Source of the DNA: Paenibacillus algorifonticola
GTDB taxonomy: Bacteria > Bacillota > Bacilli > Paenibacillales > Paenibacillaceae
Assembly: GCF_000971975.1 (NCBI RefSeq)
Contig: NZ_KQ040785.1
Span: 1 to 64,000, forward strand
Length of the DNA stretch: 64,000 nucleotides
Direction of reading: 5' to 3'
Part shown: positions 1-8,914 of the stretch, piece by piece
Layout: every line of letters starts with the position of its first letter
Numbering within the stretch: the stretch's first letter is position 1
Position numbers and translations under genes: made by a program
Notes under the pieces: model-generated
Seen by the model: the letters and a program-made list of their open reading frames with translations, nothing else
The model's database searches: none
What the model was told of the DNA's origin: nothing

Positions 1-1
1 G

Positions 2-2626
2 GAACGGCGGGCATACGTCATCTACACATCCGGGTCGACGGGACAGCCGAAAGGCGTAGCGGTGGCGCACCGTTCTCTGACCAACCTGGCATGCTGGCAC
101 AACCGGGCATTTGAGGTGGCGGAAGCGGATCGCAGCACCAAGTTTGCGGGGTTCGGCTTCGACGCATCGGTGTGGGAGGTATTCCCTTATTTGATCGCGG
201 GCGCATCGCTCTATGTCATTCATGACGAGATCCGGCTGGACGTCCGGGAGCTGAATGCGTACTACGAGCGCAATGGCATTACGATCAGCTTCCTTCCGAC
301 GCAATTTTGCGAGCAGTTCATGGAACTGGATAATCGCTCGCTCCGGGTGCTGCTGACGGGCGGAGACAAGCTGAAGACGTACCGGAAGCGGAATTACCGG
401 CTGGTGAACAACTATGGCCCGACGGAAAATACGGTAGTCGCGACCAGCAGTCCAGTGGAGAAGCTGGAGTGGAACTTGCCGATTGGCAGGCCGATCGACA
501 ATGTGAGGGCGTATATCGTCGGCCGTACAGGAGGGCTTCAACCGATCGGAGTACCCGGAGAGCTGTGCCTGGCGGGAGACGGGCTGGCGCAAGGCTATTT
601 GAACCGTGAGGAGCTGACGGGCGAGAAGTTTATCGACAATCCGTTCGAGGCGGGGGGAAGGATGTATCGGACGGGCGATCTGGCCAAGTGGCTGGAGGAC
701 GGAAATATAGCGTATATGGGAAGGATCGACAGCCAGATCAAAATACGGGGTTACCGGATTGAACCAGGCGAGATTGCGCAGCGGCTGCTGGAGCATGATA
801 TGGTAGACGAGGCGGCGGTGGTAGCGAAGGAGCAGGCTGGAGGAGAAAAGCAGCTGGTAGCCTATATTGCAGCGCGGCAGGAATGGAGCGCTGCCGAGCT
901 GCGCAACTGGCTGGCCCAGACGCTGCCGGACTATATGATTCCGCGGCATATGGTCGCTATCGAGAGAATGCCGGTTACCGCCAACGGCAAAATCAACGAG
1001 CTCGCTCTTCCTGAGCCGAATGACATGCCGGCTGCTTCGTATAAGGCCCCTGCCACGCTCACAGAATGCAAGCTTGCAGCTATATGGGAGGACGTATTGG
1101 GCGTTCAGAATGTCGGCATATTCGACAATTTTTTCGAACGTGGAGGCCATTCGCTGAAAGCAACACAAGCGGTGTCGAGGATTAATGAAGAGATGGGAAT
1201 CAGCCTTTCGCTGCGGGAATTTTTTGAAGCACCTACCGTCTACGGACAGTCTCGTTTCTTGGATGCTGCTGCCGTCAATAAGTTCGAGCAGATTCAGCCC
1301 CTTGAGAAGAGGGAGCTATATCCTGCTACCTCATATCAAGCCTACACTTATAAGGTAGCTATGAATAATACGGCATATAACATCCCTCAAATGCTGTTAA
1401 TAAAAGGGGAGCTTGATGTTGAGCGCTTGAGTAACTGCTTCCGACAGATGATTGCTCGTCACGAAGTGCTCCGCACATCATTCGAGAAAGTTAAAGGCGA
1501 GCTGATGATGCGTATTCATGACGGGGTTCCGTTTGCGCTTAACGTTGAGCCTGCCCGGGAAGAAGAGCTGCCTAGATTGGCTAATGCGCATATTCGACCG
1601 TTTGATCTCGGGCAGGCACCGCTCCTTCACGTGAAGCTTCTTCAAGTGGAGGAACAAAAGCACTTGTTGATGTTTGATATGCACCACATTTTGTCTGACG
1701 GCACTTCATTTACTGTATTCTTTAATGAGTTAATGACGCTGTATGCCGGCAAGGTGGAACTTCCTGAGATCCGTATTCACTACAAGGACTATGTTGCTTG
1801 GAAATTCGATCAAATCCGAGACGGTCATTTGAAACGCGAAGAGGACTACTGGATCAATAAGCTATCAGGAGAGCTTCCGATCTTGCAAGTGCCAACGGAT
1901 TATCCTCGACCGGGAACCCATCAGATGGTAGGAACGCAATATAAATTCGAAATCGGGGAGCAGCTGACGCAGCGTCTCAGGCAATACAGCCTGCAGCAAA
2001 ATACGACGCTGTATATGACGCTGTTAGCGGCGTATAACGCGTTCTTGATGAAGTATTCCGGAGGTCAGGAGGACATTATCGTTGGAACATGGGCCGCAGC
2101 GCGTACGTCGCAGGAGCTGGAGAGAATGATCGGCTTGTTTATCAACTCTATACCGTTACGAAATTATCCGAAGCCGGATAAAACCTACTCCCAGCTGCTG
2201 AAGGAAGTAAAAGTGACGTTATTGGAAGCGTATGATCATCAGAATTATCCGTTCGAGCTGCTGGTTGATAAGCTGAATGCTCCCCAGGATCCGAGTAGAA
2301 GCGCAATCTATGACACGGCTTTCTCCTTCCTCAATATTGAACTGCCTGATATCCAGGCGGAAGGTTTAAGCATAACGGGATATCCGTTCGATTGGAACGT
2401 GGCCGAATATGATTTTTATTTGGCAGCGGCTGAAGGAGAGCATACGCTCTCTATGGAACTCGCCTATAGCACGCTACTGTTTACAGAGGATACGATTGTA
2501 ACGATGGCTGACGATTTTGTTACCGTGCTGCAGCAGGTGATGGACGATCCAGAGCTGAAGCTGGGGCAGCTTCAACTCCCTGGGCTCCAGTCTTGCGCAA
2601 GTACGTTGACGGGGCTACAAGCATAG
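2..2626 (+). CDS. Nonribosomal peptide synthetase, C-terminal part (A-PCP-C), 5' end outside window
   Basis: The window opens inside an adenylation domain, at core motif A3 (YTSGSTGQPKGV, codons 8-19 counted from base 2). Later cores are visible: NNYGPTE, YRTGDL, GRIDSQIKIRGYRIEPGE and NGK. A carrier domain follows with GGHSL, its phosphopantetheine serine near base 1151, then a condensation domain with RHEVLRTSFE, HHILSDG (base 1682) and IGLFINSIPL. The protein stops after this condensation domain, with no further A, PCP or thioesterase domain. Lining up the binding-pocket positions gives D-A-W-F-L-G-N-V-V plus the conserved Lys, a code I associate with leucine. The gene is first in a tandem series with aminotransferase, decarboxylase and thioesterase genes. 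The terminal C domain could release the peptide onto a free amine or could hand over to another subunit; the sequence does not decide. Family call is sure; substrate is inference. Confidence 0.95.
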   Translation, partial: ERRAYVIYTSGSTGQPKGVAVAHRSLTNLACWHNRAFEVAEADRSTKFAGFGFDASVWEVFPYLIAGASLYVIHDEIRLDVRELNAYYERNGITISFLPTQFCEQFMELDNRSLRVLLTGGDKLKTYRKRNYRLVNNYGPTENTVVATSSPVEKLEWNLPIGRPIDNVRAYIVGRTGGLQPIGVPGELCLAGDGLAQGYLNREELTGEKFIDNPFEAGGRMYRTGDLAKWLEDGNIAYMGRIDSQIKIRGYRIEPGEIAQRLLEHDMVDEAAVVAKEQAGGEKQLVAYIAARQEWSAAELRNWLAQTLPDYMIPRHMVAIERMPVTANGKINELALPEPNDMPAASYKAPATLTECKLAAIWEDVLGVQNVGIFDNFFERGGHSLKATQAVSRINEEMGISLSLREFFEAPTVYGQSRFLDAAAVNKFEQIQPLEKRELYPATSYQAYTYKVAMNNTAYNIPQMLLIKGELDVERLSNCFRQMIARHEVLRTSFEKVKGELMMRIHDGVPFALNVEPAREEELPRLANAHIRPFDLGQAPLLHVKLLQVEEQKHLLMFDMHHILSDGTSFTVFFNELMTLYAGKVELPEIRIHYKDYVAWKFDQIRDGHLKREEDYWINKLSGELPILQVPTDYPRPGTHQMVGTQYKFEIGEQLTQRLRQYSLQQNTTLYMTLLAAYNAFLMKYSGGQEDIIVGTWAAARTSQELERMIGLFINSIPLRNYPKPDKTYSQLLKEVKVTLLEAYDHQNYPFELLVDKLNAPQDPSRSAIYDTAFSFLNIELPDIQAEGLSITGYPFDWNVAEYDFYLAAAEGEHTLSMELAYSTLLFTEDTIVTMADDFVTVLQQVMDDPELKLGQLQLPGLQSCASTLTGLQA

Positions 2627-2686
2627 CAGTACGAAGTTACTGTAAGGATTGGTGACGGTAAAATTATTGGATTTTGGGGTGATTAG

Positions 2687-3757
2687 TTGCGTTACTCAGA
2701 CGATTTAGTCAAAAAGCACGAGCACAAGGGTGGAGTAAGAAATGGCGGAGCAATCCTTTTTATCGTAATGACCGTTTTGTTGGCTGGAGGCCTGTTTTTC
2801 TTTCTTCGGCAAATGGATGTGGGCGCGTATACCATTAACGCATCGATTGTGACCGTTATCGTGCTTATTCCGCTGCTTTTTTATTTTCTTTGCATGAAGT
2901 CGGGCTCCCGGCCAAAGGAATTTGTTTATGTCGTATTTGTAGTGTCGGTAGGACTCGTATATTGGTTAACTCCTGTAGAGCAAAGAGGTTTCCTGCAGTC
3001 GATCTTACGATGGATGGTTCCCGTTCTGGAGATCATTCTCGTACCATACCTCATCTATCGGATCTATACGATCGTCAAACGCTACAAAGCGGTAGATCGC
3101 AAAGAACAGCTGCAGCCGATTGATATTATGCGGGAAGCTTTGCTTCCCGTATTGGGCAATGGTGTTGTTCTGGAGATCGTATTGTCCGAGATGAGCGTCT
3201 TCTATTATTCGTTAGTCGTCTGGTTTAAGAAACCGAAAATGCCCGAATCGGGTTACTATACGTATCATAAAGAATCACAAGTGAAGATGACCGTAATCGT
3301 CTTTGTAATTCTCATCGCCTTAGAGGCGATAGGCTTGCATTTTCTCTTGAGCCGATGGAACGAAGTGCTGGCCTGGATTTTGCTTGTTCTTAATGTATAC
3401 GGTATTTTGTACATGATCGCCCTGCATAATTCGGTACGTTATCTTCCGATTACATTGAACGAAGATCATCTTGCCATACGTTTAGGTTTTCAAAGCAGCA
3501 TTGTCATACCAATCAGCAGCATTGAGTCCATTGGCAAGGCGAAGGGGCTTAATTTCGGAGACAAAGTATCGAAGGATACTTATCTTGCTTACATGCGAGT
3601 AGACGATCCCCAATTCGAAATTCGGTTAAAGCAGCAAATTCCGATGAGAGGCTCCTACGGAATAATGAAGAACATCATGGTAGTGGTAGTACGTGTCGAT
3701 ATTCCGCATGAATTCTCGGCCGAGTTAGAACGTTTGATCAATCGGGAGCAGGCCTAA
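2687..3757 (+). CDS. Seven-helix membrane protein of the NRPS locus, function unknown
   Basis: A 356-residue protein with about seven predicted membrane helices (roughly residues 22-41, 53-70, 80-96, 110-127, 158-180, 200-222 and 230-250). A soluble C-terminal tail of about 100 residues follows, rich in beta strand and resembling a small PH-like fold (inference). The start is TTG at 2687 with GGGGTGA four bases upstream; no ATG lies nearby in frame. It sits 60 bases after the synthetase and 24 bases before the aminotransferase, so it is very likely cotranscribed with the peptide genes. I do not recognise the family. Export or self-protection is possible from context, but no ABC ATPase, MFS or MATE signature is visible. 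Confidence 0.8.
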   Translation: MRYSDDLVKKHEHKGGVRNGGAILFIVMTVLLAGGLFFFLRQMDVGAYTINASIVTVIVLIPLLFYFLCMKSGSRPKEFVYVVFVVSVGLVYWLTPVEQRGFLQSILRWMVPVLEIILVPYLIYRIYTIVKRYKAVDRKEQLQPIDIMREALLPVLGNGVVLEIVLSEMSVFYYSLVVWFKKPKMPESGYYTYHKESQVKMTVIVFVILIALEAIGLHFLLSRWNEVLAWILLVLNVYGILYMIALHNSVRYLPITLNEDHLAIRLGFQSSIVIPISSIESIGKAKGLNFGDKVSKDTYLAYMRVDDPQFEIRLKQQIPMRGSYGIMKNIMVVVVRVDIPHEFSAELERLINREQA

Positions 3758-3781
3758 TCATGCAGGAAAAGGGGAAGTAAA

Positions 3782-5050
3782 ATGTCAATATTTGAACAAT
3801 TCGAATCGAATGTGCGATTCTACTGCCGTTCCTTTCCGCTCGTATTTGAACGGGCGAAGGGAGCAATGATGTACTCGGAATGCGGAAAAGCTTTTATCGA
3901 TTTTTTTGCAGGAGCAGGCGCGTTAAATTACGGACACAACAATGACTATATCAAGAACCGGATTGTGGATTATATCAAGAACGACGGTCTGACGCATGGT
4001 TTGGATATGTACACGGTAGCCAAGAGAGAATTCATGGAAACGTTCGTCGAGAACGTGTTGAAGCCTCGCAAGCTTGACTACAAAATTCAGTTCTCTGGCC
4101 CGACAGGAACGAATGCGGTAGAAAGTGCATTAAAGCTGGCTCGAAAAATAAAAAAGCGTCCTGAGGTATTCTCCTTCATGGGGGGGTTCCACGGCATGTC
4201 GCTCGGAAGCCTGTCGGCTACAAGCAATCGGCAGAAACGCGAAGGAGCGGGGGTTCCGCTGCACAATGTTACGTTTATGCCCTTCCCATTTGGATTTTTC
4301 GAATCCTTCGACACGCTAGCTTATTTAGAGCATGTACTATCAGATAGCCATTCTGGCATTGATAAGCCTGCGGCGATCATTGTTGAAACGATCCAAGCTG
4401 AAGGAGGGGTCGTCGTGGCGTCTGCTTCTTGGCTGCAAGGGCTTCGTGAAATATGTGACAAACACGATATTTTGCTCATTTGTGATGAGATACAGGTAGG
4501 GTGTGGACGAACGGGTACTTTTTTTTCATTCGAGCAGGCAGGCATTGTACCAGATATCGTAGTGATGTCTAAATCGATAAGCGGATTTGGAATTCCGATG
4601 TCGCTCGTGTTGATGAAATCCGAGCTGGATATATGGGAGCCAGGTGAACATAACGGAACGTTCAGAGGACATCAATTAGCTTTCGTTGGGGCTGCGGCTG
4701 CACTGGAATATCGTGAGATGATAGATTTGGAGGGTGCTGTGGCAAGCAAGGAGCAATATGTCAGGAGCTATCTAGAGGAGCAGGTAAAGCCGCTGCACCC
4801 CGGTATTAAAATTCGTGGCGCAGGATTGATCTGGGGAATCGATCTGACAGAGGCGGTTGCTCCCAGTGCAGTCGAAGAAATCCAACAGCAGTGCTTCCGC
4901 CAAGGATTAATCGTAGAGACAGCAGGCCGTGCAGACAGCGTGTTGAAAATCATGCCTCCGTTGAACATTGAAATGGAGTTGTTAGAGAAGGGATGCTTGA
5001 TTTTGCGTGATGCGATAAGCTCGCATATGTATGCCGAGACTGTCATTTAG
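3782..5050 (+). CDS. Diaminobutyrate--2-oxoglutarate aminotransferase (EctB-like, class III)
   Basis: A 422-residue PLP-dependent class III aminotransferase of the EctB/diaminobutyrate type, which converts aspartate semialdehyde and glutamate to L-2,4-diaminobutyrate. Visible features are the cofactor region SGPTGTNAVESALKLA (105-120), GGFHGMSLGS (134-143), the DEIQVGCGRTG block (235-245) and the Schiff-base lysine in VMSKSISGFG (Lys264). Length matches EctB (about 420). The ATG is preceded by a purine-rich AGGAAAAGGGGAAG. No ectA or ectC is adjacent, so ectoine synthesis is unlikely. The decarboxylase 43 bases downstream acts on the same product, which points to diaminopropane supply for the peptide pathway. 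Confidence 0.9.
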   Translation: MSIFEQFESNVRFYCRSFPLVFERAKGAMMYSECGKAFIDFFAGAGALNYGHNNDYIKNRIVDYIKNDGLTHGLDMYTVAKREFMETFVENVLKPRKLDYKIQFSGPTGTNAVESALKLARKIKKRPEVFSFMGGFHGMSLGSLSATSNRQKREGAGVPLHNVTFMPFPFGFFESFDTLAYLEHVLSDSHSGIDKPAAIIVETIQAEGGVVVASASWLQGLREICDKHDILLICDEIQVGCGRTGTFFSFEQAGIVPDIVVMSKSISGFGIPMSLVLMKSELDIWEPGEHNGTFRGHQLAFVGAAAALEYREMIDLEGAVASKEQYVRSYLEEQVKPLHPGIKIRGAGLIWGIDLTEAVAPSAVEEIQQQCFRQGLIVETAGRADSVLKIMPPLNIEMELLEKGCLILRDAISSHMYAETVI

Positions 5051-5092
5051 AGACAGGGATTCATATCGAAAAAGAAGGAGTCCATAACAGAC

Positions 5093-6631
5093 ATGACCAA
5101 TAAAGCTCCGAAATTTACGGATCAGCTAGATACTATTTTTTTGACTCCCGCTGCTTCCAGCCGAACGCAATATTTGTATTCGATGGAACAGGCGAATGAG
5201 CAGATCCTGTCTCGCTTTGCTTGTCAAGATAAGCCGTATAGCGGGCAATCACCACGAGTGTTGAAACAGCTTGTTCATGACCGATTGAAGTTATTTGCCG
5301 ACGATGGCGAGGATATCGCGAGTATTTTGAATCAGGTGGGCGAACTCGTTATGCAGCATTCGGTCAATGTGTCCCATCCCGCCTGCTTGGCACATTTGCA
5401 ATGCCCGCCATTTATCTCGTCCATGGCCGCCGAGGCGATTATTAACGCGATGAACCAGTCCATGGATTCGTGGGATCAAAGTCCGGCTGCAACTTTCGTA
5501 GAAGAGCAAATGATCGCATGGCTTTGTCGTGAGTTTGGGTATCGCAAAGAAGCGGACGGCGTGTTTACAGGTGGGGGGACCATGTCCAATTTTATGGGAC
5601 TGCTGCTTGCCCGAGATCACTTTGCAGCCAAACGATGGGGGTGGAATGTACAGAAGAAGGGTCTCCCGCCAGAAGCGTCTAAGATGCGCATCTTTTGCTC
5701 CAAGGCAGCGCATTTTACGATTGTGAAATCTTGTGCCTTGCTAGGTCTGGGGGAACAAGCCGTTATTGCTCTGGATGTTGATGATAACGGAAATATTAGC
5801 GTTGATCGACTTGAGGAAGCTATCAAGCACACGACTTCAGAAGGTATGTTTCCTTTTGCCGTCGTGGCTACGGCAGGAACGACTGACTTTGGCTGTATCG
5901 ACCCGCTGGAAGACATCGCGGCTCTTGCGGAGCAAAATCAATTATGGTTTCATGTGGATGCCGCTTATGGAGGGGCATTAGTGCTTAGTCGCAAGCACCG
6001 TGCACGTCTTCTAGGAATCGAGAAGGCTGACTCCATAACGGTAGATTTTCATAAAATGTTCTATCAATCGATTAGCTGTGGGGCATTTCTTCTAAATGAA
6101 CGATCCCATTTTAATTTGTTGAAAATTCATGCTGATTACCTGAACCCGGAGGAGGACGAGGAGGCGGGGGTACCTAATCTCGTGCTGAAATCTGTACAAA
6201 CCACACGTCGATTTGACGCAATGAAGCTGTACGTATCATTAAAGGCGACAGGTCTTCGTACGATGGGCGAGATTGTGGACTATACACTTGAGCTGGCTGA
6301 GCAGACGGCGTCCATTATTGCAAAGCATCCCTCGCTTCAACTGATCAACCAGCCGATTCTAAATACAATAGTTTTCCGTTACCAGACACAATTAGGTATA
6401 AGTGAAATGGAAGACTCGATTAATCTGAAAATTCGTGACATCCTTCTTCGTAAGGGGGATGTTGTGTTAGCTCGTACCCGTTTCAAGGGGAGAAATTGTT
6501 TAAAGTTTACCTTGTTAAACCCTAGAACGACCATTGAGGATATTAAGTCCATATTGAAGCAAGTCCAAAGCATTGGACAACATCTGGAACAGATGCTAGA
6601 TGAAAGGTCTGAAAAGGTGAGACATGAATAG
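5093..6631 (+). CDS. L-2,4-diaminobutyrate decarboxylase (PLP group II)
   Basis: A 512-residue group II PLP decarboxylase. Visible are FTGGGTMSNFMGLL (158-171), HVDAAYGG (287-294, cofactor aspartate) and the Schiff-base lysine in VDFHKMFYQ (Lys321). Length and motifs match diaminobutyrate decarboxylases, which release CO2 from L-2,4-diaminobutyrate to give 1,3-diaminopropane. Glutamate, tyrosine and aromatic decarboxylases share the fold, so the substrate call leans on the adjacent diaminobutyrate aminotransferase. The ATG has AAGGAG 12 bases upstream. The 3' end overlaps the thioesterase gene by 8 bases, which suggests translational coupling. The aminotransferase-decarboxylase pair is known from rhizobactin 1021 and acinetoferrin biosynthesis. 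Confidence 0.88.
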   Translation: MTNKAPKFTDQLDTIFLTPAASSRTQYLYSMEQANEQILSRFACQDKPYSGQSPRVLKQLVHDRLKLFADDGEDIASILNQVGELVMQHSVNVSHPACLAHLQCPPFISSMAAEAIINAMNQSMDSWDQSPAATFVEEQMIAWLCREFGYRKEADGVFTGGGTMSNFMGLLLARDHFAAKRWGWNVQKKGLPPEASKMRIFCSKAAHFTIVKSCALLGLGEQAVIALDVDDNGNISVDRLEEAIKHTTSEGMFPFAVVATAGTTDFGCIDPLEDIAALAEQNQLWFHVDAAYGGALVLSRKHRARLLGIEKADSITVDFHKMFYQSISCGAFLLNERSHFNLLKIHADYLNPEEDEEAGVPNLVLKSVQTTRRFDAMKLYVSLKATGLRTMGEIVDYTLELAEQTASIIAKHPSLQLINQPILNTIVFRYQTQLGISEMEDSINLKIRDILLRKGDVVLARTRFKGRNCLKFTLLNPRTTIEDIKSILKQVQSIGQHLEQMLDERSEKVRHE

Positions 6632-7337
6632 AATCAATCTATTTACTATACCGTATGCAGGAGGATCTGCTGCAATCTATAATAGATGGAAAAAAGAATT
6701 ACAGCCCTACATTAATGTGATATCGATAGAACTTGCGGGCAAAGGGACAAGGTTCGGAGAGCCTCCTTATTTGGACATAGAGTCAGCCGTTGATGATATA
6801 TATCAAATGATAGTTTCTAAGACAGGCAGTAGTCCATACGCAATATTCGGCCATAGTATGGGAGGATTGCTGGCATTTGAACTGGCTCATAAAATTCAGA
6901 GACGGGGCTTCTACAAGCCAGAGCATGTATTTCTGTCAGGAATGTCAATGCCAACATCAAAAAGGAAAAAGATATATAGCGCTCTGGATGATGACCATTT
7001 CATTCATGAGCTAGTCCTGTTAGGTGCGACTCCAAAAGAGTTCGCCGAAAACAAAGAATTAATCGAATTATTCTTACCGATTATTCGAGCGGATTTTTCT
7101 CTTATAGAGAACAGGTCTATTCCACACGAGTATCCTGCATTAACGATCAATGTGTCTATACTGTCGGGAACCGCAGATTTAACGACCGATCAAGCTGATT
7201 CTGTGGAATGGTCGAAGCTTTGTGGAAGGGAATGCTCTTTTTATCCTATTAATGGAGGACACTTCTTTATTCATTCTGAAGAAGATTCTTTATTGAATAT
7301 TATTAGTCGTACATTTCAATTTCAATCGGAAAGCTAA
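6624..7337 (+). CDS. Type II thioesterase (NRPS editing)
   Basis: A 237-residue alpha/beta hydrolase of the GrsT/SrfAD type, which removes wrong or stalled acyl groups from carrier domains. The catalytic triad is visible: Ser78 in FGHSMGG, Asp185 in LSGTADLTT and His213 in INGGHFF. The start PYAGGSA is typical of the family. It overlaps the decarboxylase by 8 bases, so it closes the peptide operon as seen here. The insertion-sequence remnant begins only 29 bases after its stop codon, so whatever followed may have been lost. Function is sure at family level; the clients are presumably the carrier domains of the upstream synthetase. Confidence 0.93.
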   Translation: MNRINLFTIPYAGGSAAIYNRWKKELQPYINVISIELAGKGTRFGEPPYLDIESAVDDIYQMIVSKTGSSPYAIFGHSMGGLLAFELAHKIQRRGFYKPEHVFLSGMSMPTSKRKKIYSALDDDHFIHELVLLGATPKEFAENKELIELFLPIIRADFSLIENRSIPHEYPALTINVSILSGTADLTTDQADSVEWSKLCGRECSFYPINGGHFFIHSEEDSLLNIISRTFQFQSES

Positions 7338-7365
7338 AGTGAATCGTAACTATGGAGCATCCATC

Positions 7366-8159
7366 ATGATTCAAAGACGGTATGAACTTAGCGATGAACA
7401 ATGGGAACAAATTAAGGATATGTTACCGCCTTATAAAACAGGACGTCCGTCAAAATGAAGTAATCGCATCATGTTTAATGCTTTTCTTTGGATCGCTCGT
7501 AGTGGTGCCGCTTGGCGTGATTTACCAGAAGAACGTCACGGTTCCTGGAAAACAGCCTACAGTCGTTTCTGCAAATGGAGAGATACGGAATTACTTGTCG
7601 CCATTTTCCAAGCCCTTCAGATAGAACCTGATTTTGAAAACTTGAGCATTGATTCAACATCGGTTAAAGCCCATCAACATAGTGCCGGTGCAAAAAAACG
7701 CAGAAGGACACGAAGTAAATCAGCACATCGGCATTAGTCGTGGTGGAAAGACGACCAAACTGCATACGCTAGTCGATGGATTAGGAAATCCCCTCGCTTT
7801 TCTTCTGACGGGTGGTCAAGTCCATGATTCTGTTCCAGCGAACGATTTACTACAGGAATTTGATCTTACAGGAAGCCACATTCTTGGCGATAAAGCATAT
7901 GGCTCAGAAGCTATTCGAAGATGGGTGACTGCCAAACAGGCCACCTATACGATTCCACCCAAAGAAAATAGTCGAAATCCATGGATAGTGGATTGGTATT
8001 TATACAAAGAAAGCCACTTAGTTGAGTGCTTCTTCAATAAAATCAAACATTTTCGCCGCGTGGCTACCCGTTACGACAATCTAGCAAAGTCATTCCTGTC
8101 GTTTGTATACGTGGCTGCCATTTTCAAACTGACTCATTGATGAGTTTTCAGACATGTCC
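7366..8159 (+). mobile_element. IS5-family (IS427-like) insertion sequence remnant with broken transposase
   Basis: Two reading frames together encode an IS5/IS427-type DDE transposase. The first begins MIQRRYELSDEQWEQIK at 7366, runs into an in-frame TGA at 7456-7458, and resumes as NRIMFNAFLWIARSGAAWRDLPE. The second frame (to 8140) carries DKAYGSEA and the HLVECFFNKIKHFRRVATRYD block with the catalytic Glu. The frames meet at a run of seven A (7692-7698), where this group normally uses programmed frameshifting; here joining them needs a +1 shift. A likely right terminal repeat, TGAGTTTTCAGACATGTCC, lies at 8141-8159. No matching left end exists between 7338 and 7366, so the element is truncated on the left and cannot move by itself. 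Confidence 0.85.
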
Positions 8160-8362
8160 TAGTAAATTCATAAAGGCTATGGGCCTCAGTTTATTTAATT
8201 GATACTTCAAAATGCTTAAAGATCTTTACAATAAAGTTTTAAAGATCAGTAACCTAATCAATAAATCAAGTTTCCTGTTGAATTGAATTTGCAAAATACA
8301 AAATTTGAGTATAAGTTAATAGAGGTGTAAGGAATTTTACGGAAAACGAAGTAGTAATAAAC

Positions 8363-8626
8363 AAGGCTGTCCTGAGGGAGGGCAATCTCCTGTTCACTGT
8401 ACTCACTCATTACCGTTTTGCGGCTCTTTCTGTTGCCACTGTTAGGGGTGAGTTTCGCCTTCACCTTATGCTTTCCATAGCCCAAATGGGTATCCATTTC
8501 AGCTTTCAGCATCTTCTGGATCGTCTCTGCAAATAGGCCTTTTAAGGCATTCTGTGCATCTTGCGCAGTGACTAAGTAGTTCTCCTTAATAAATTCCCGA
8601 AGTTGCTCTTTTCACCAAAGTTCCAT
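8363..8626 (-). pseudogene. IS256/Mutator-family transposase, N-terminal stub
   Basis: On the minus strand an ATG at 8626 opens a frame that reads MELW, then a TGA stop, then KEQLREFIKENY, continuing as KGLFAETIQKMLKAEMDTHL and GYGKHKVKAKLTPNSGN to SEYSEQEIALPQDSL near 8363. This is the characteristic N-terminal region of IS256-type (Mutator) transposases. Homology stops abruptly where the catalytic domain should begin, and the remaining frame (to 8258) is unrelated. About 85% of the transposase is missing and the start region carries a stop codon, so it is dead. It lies next to the IS5 remnant, which marks this stretch as an insertion hotspot. Confidence 0.75.
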
Positions 8627-8914
8627 GTGTTCTCCCCCAACCTTTCTCTTACTTCCATATTAATGGGTTTGAGAGTTTGCACAATATAGTTTACAGATTC
8701 GAGAAAATCGACCGAGTTATCCTTATAGGTGATCAGTATATCTTACATTGAATACCTCTATATATGTGACACGGTAAAGCTGAACTCGAATTGTCTCAGA
8801 AATTCATATAAACTAAAGTAGTTAATCTCAACGGACGATAAAAACTGTCTTAAGCATATCATATAAAAACAGCATTAAACGGGCTGTTTTTGTTTCAAAC
8901 GACGTTATAACCCA

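Noticed and set aside
3782..5050. Ectoine biosynthesis (ectB)
   Set aside because: No ectA or ectC lies nearby, and a diaminobutyrate decarboxylase follows directly.
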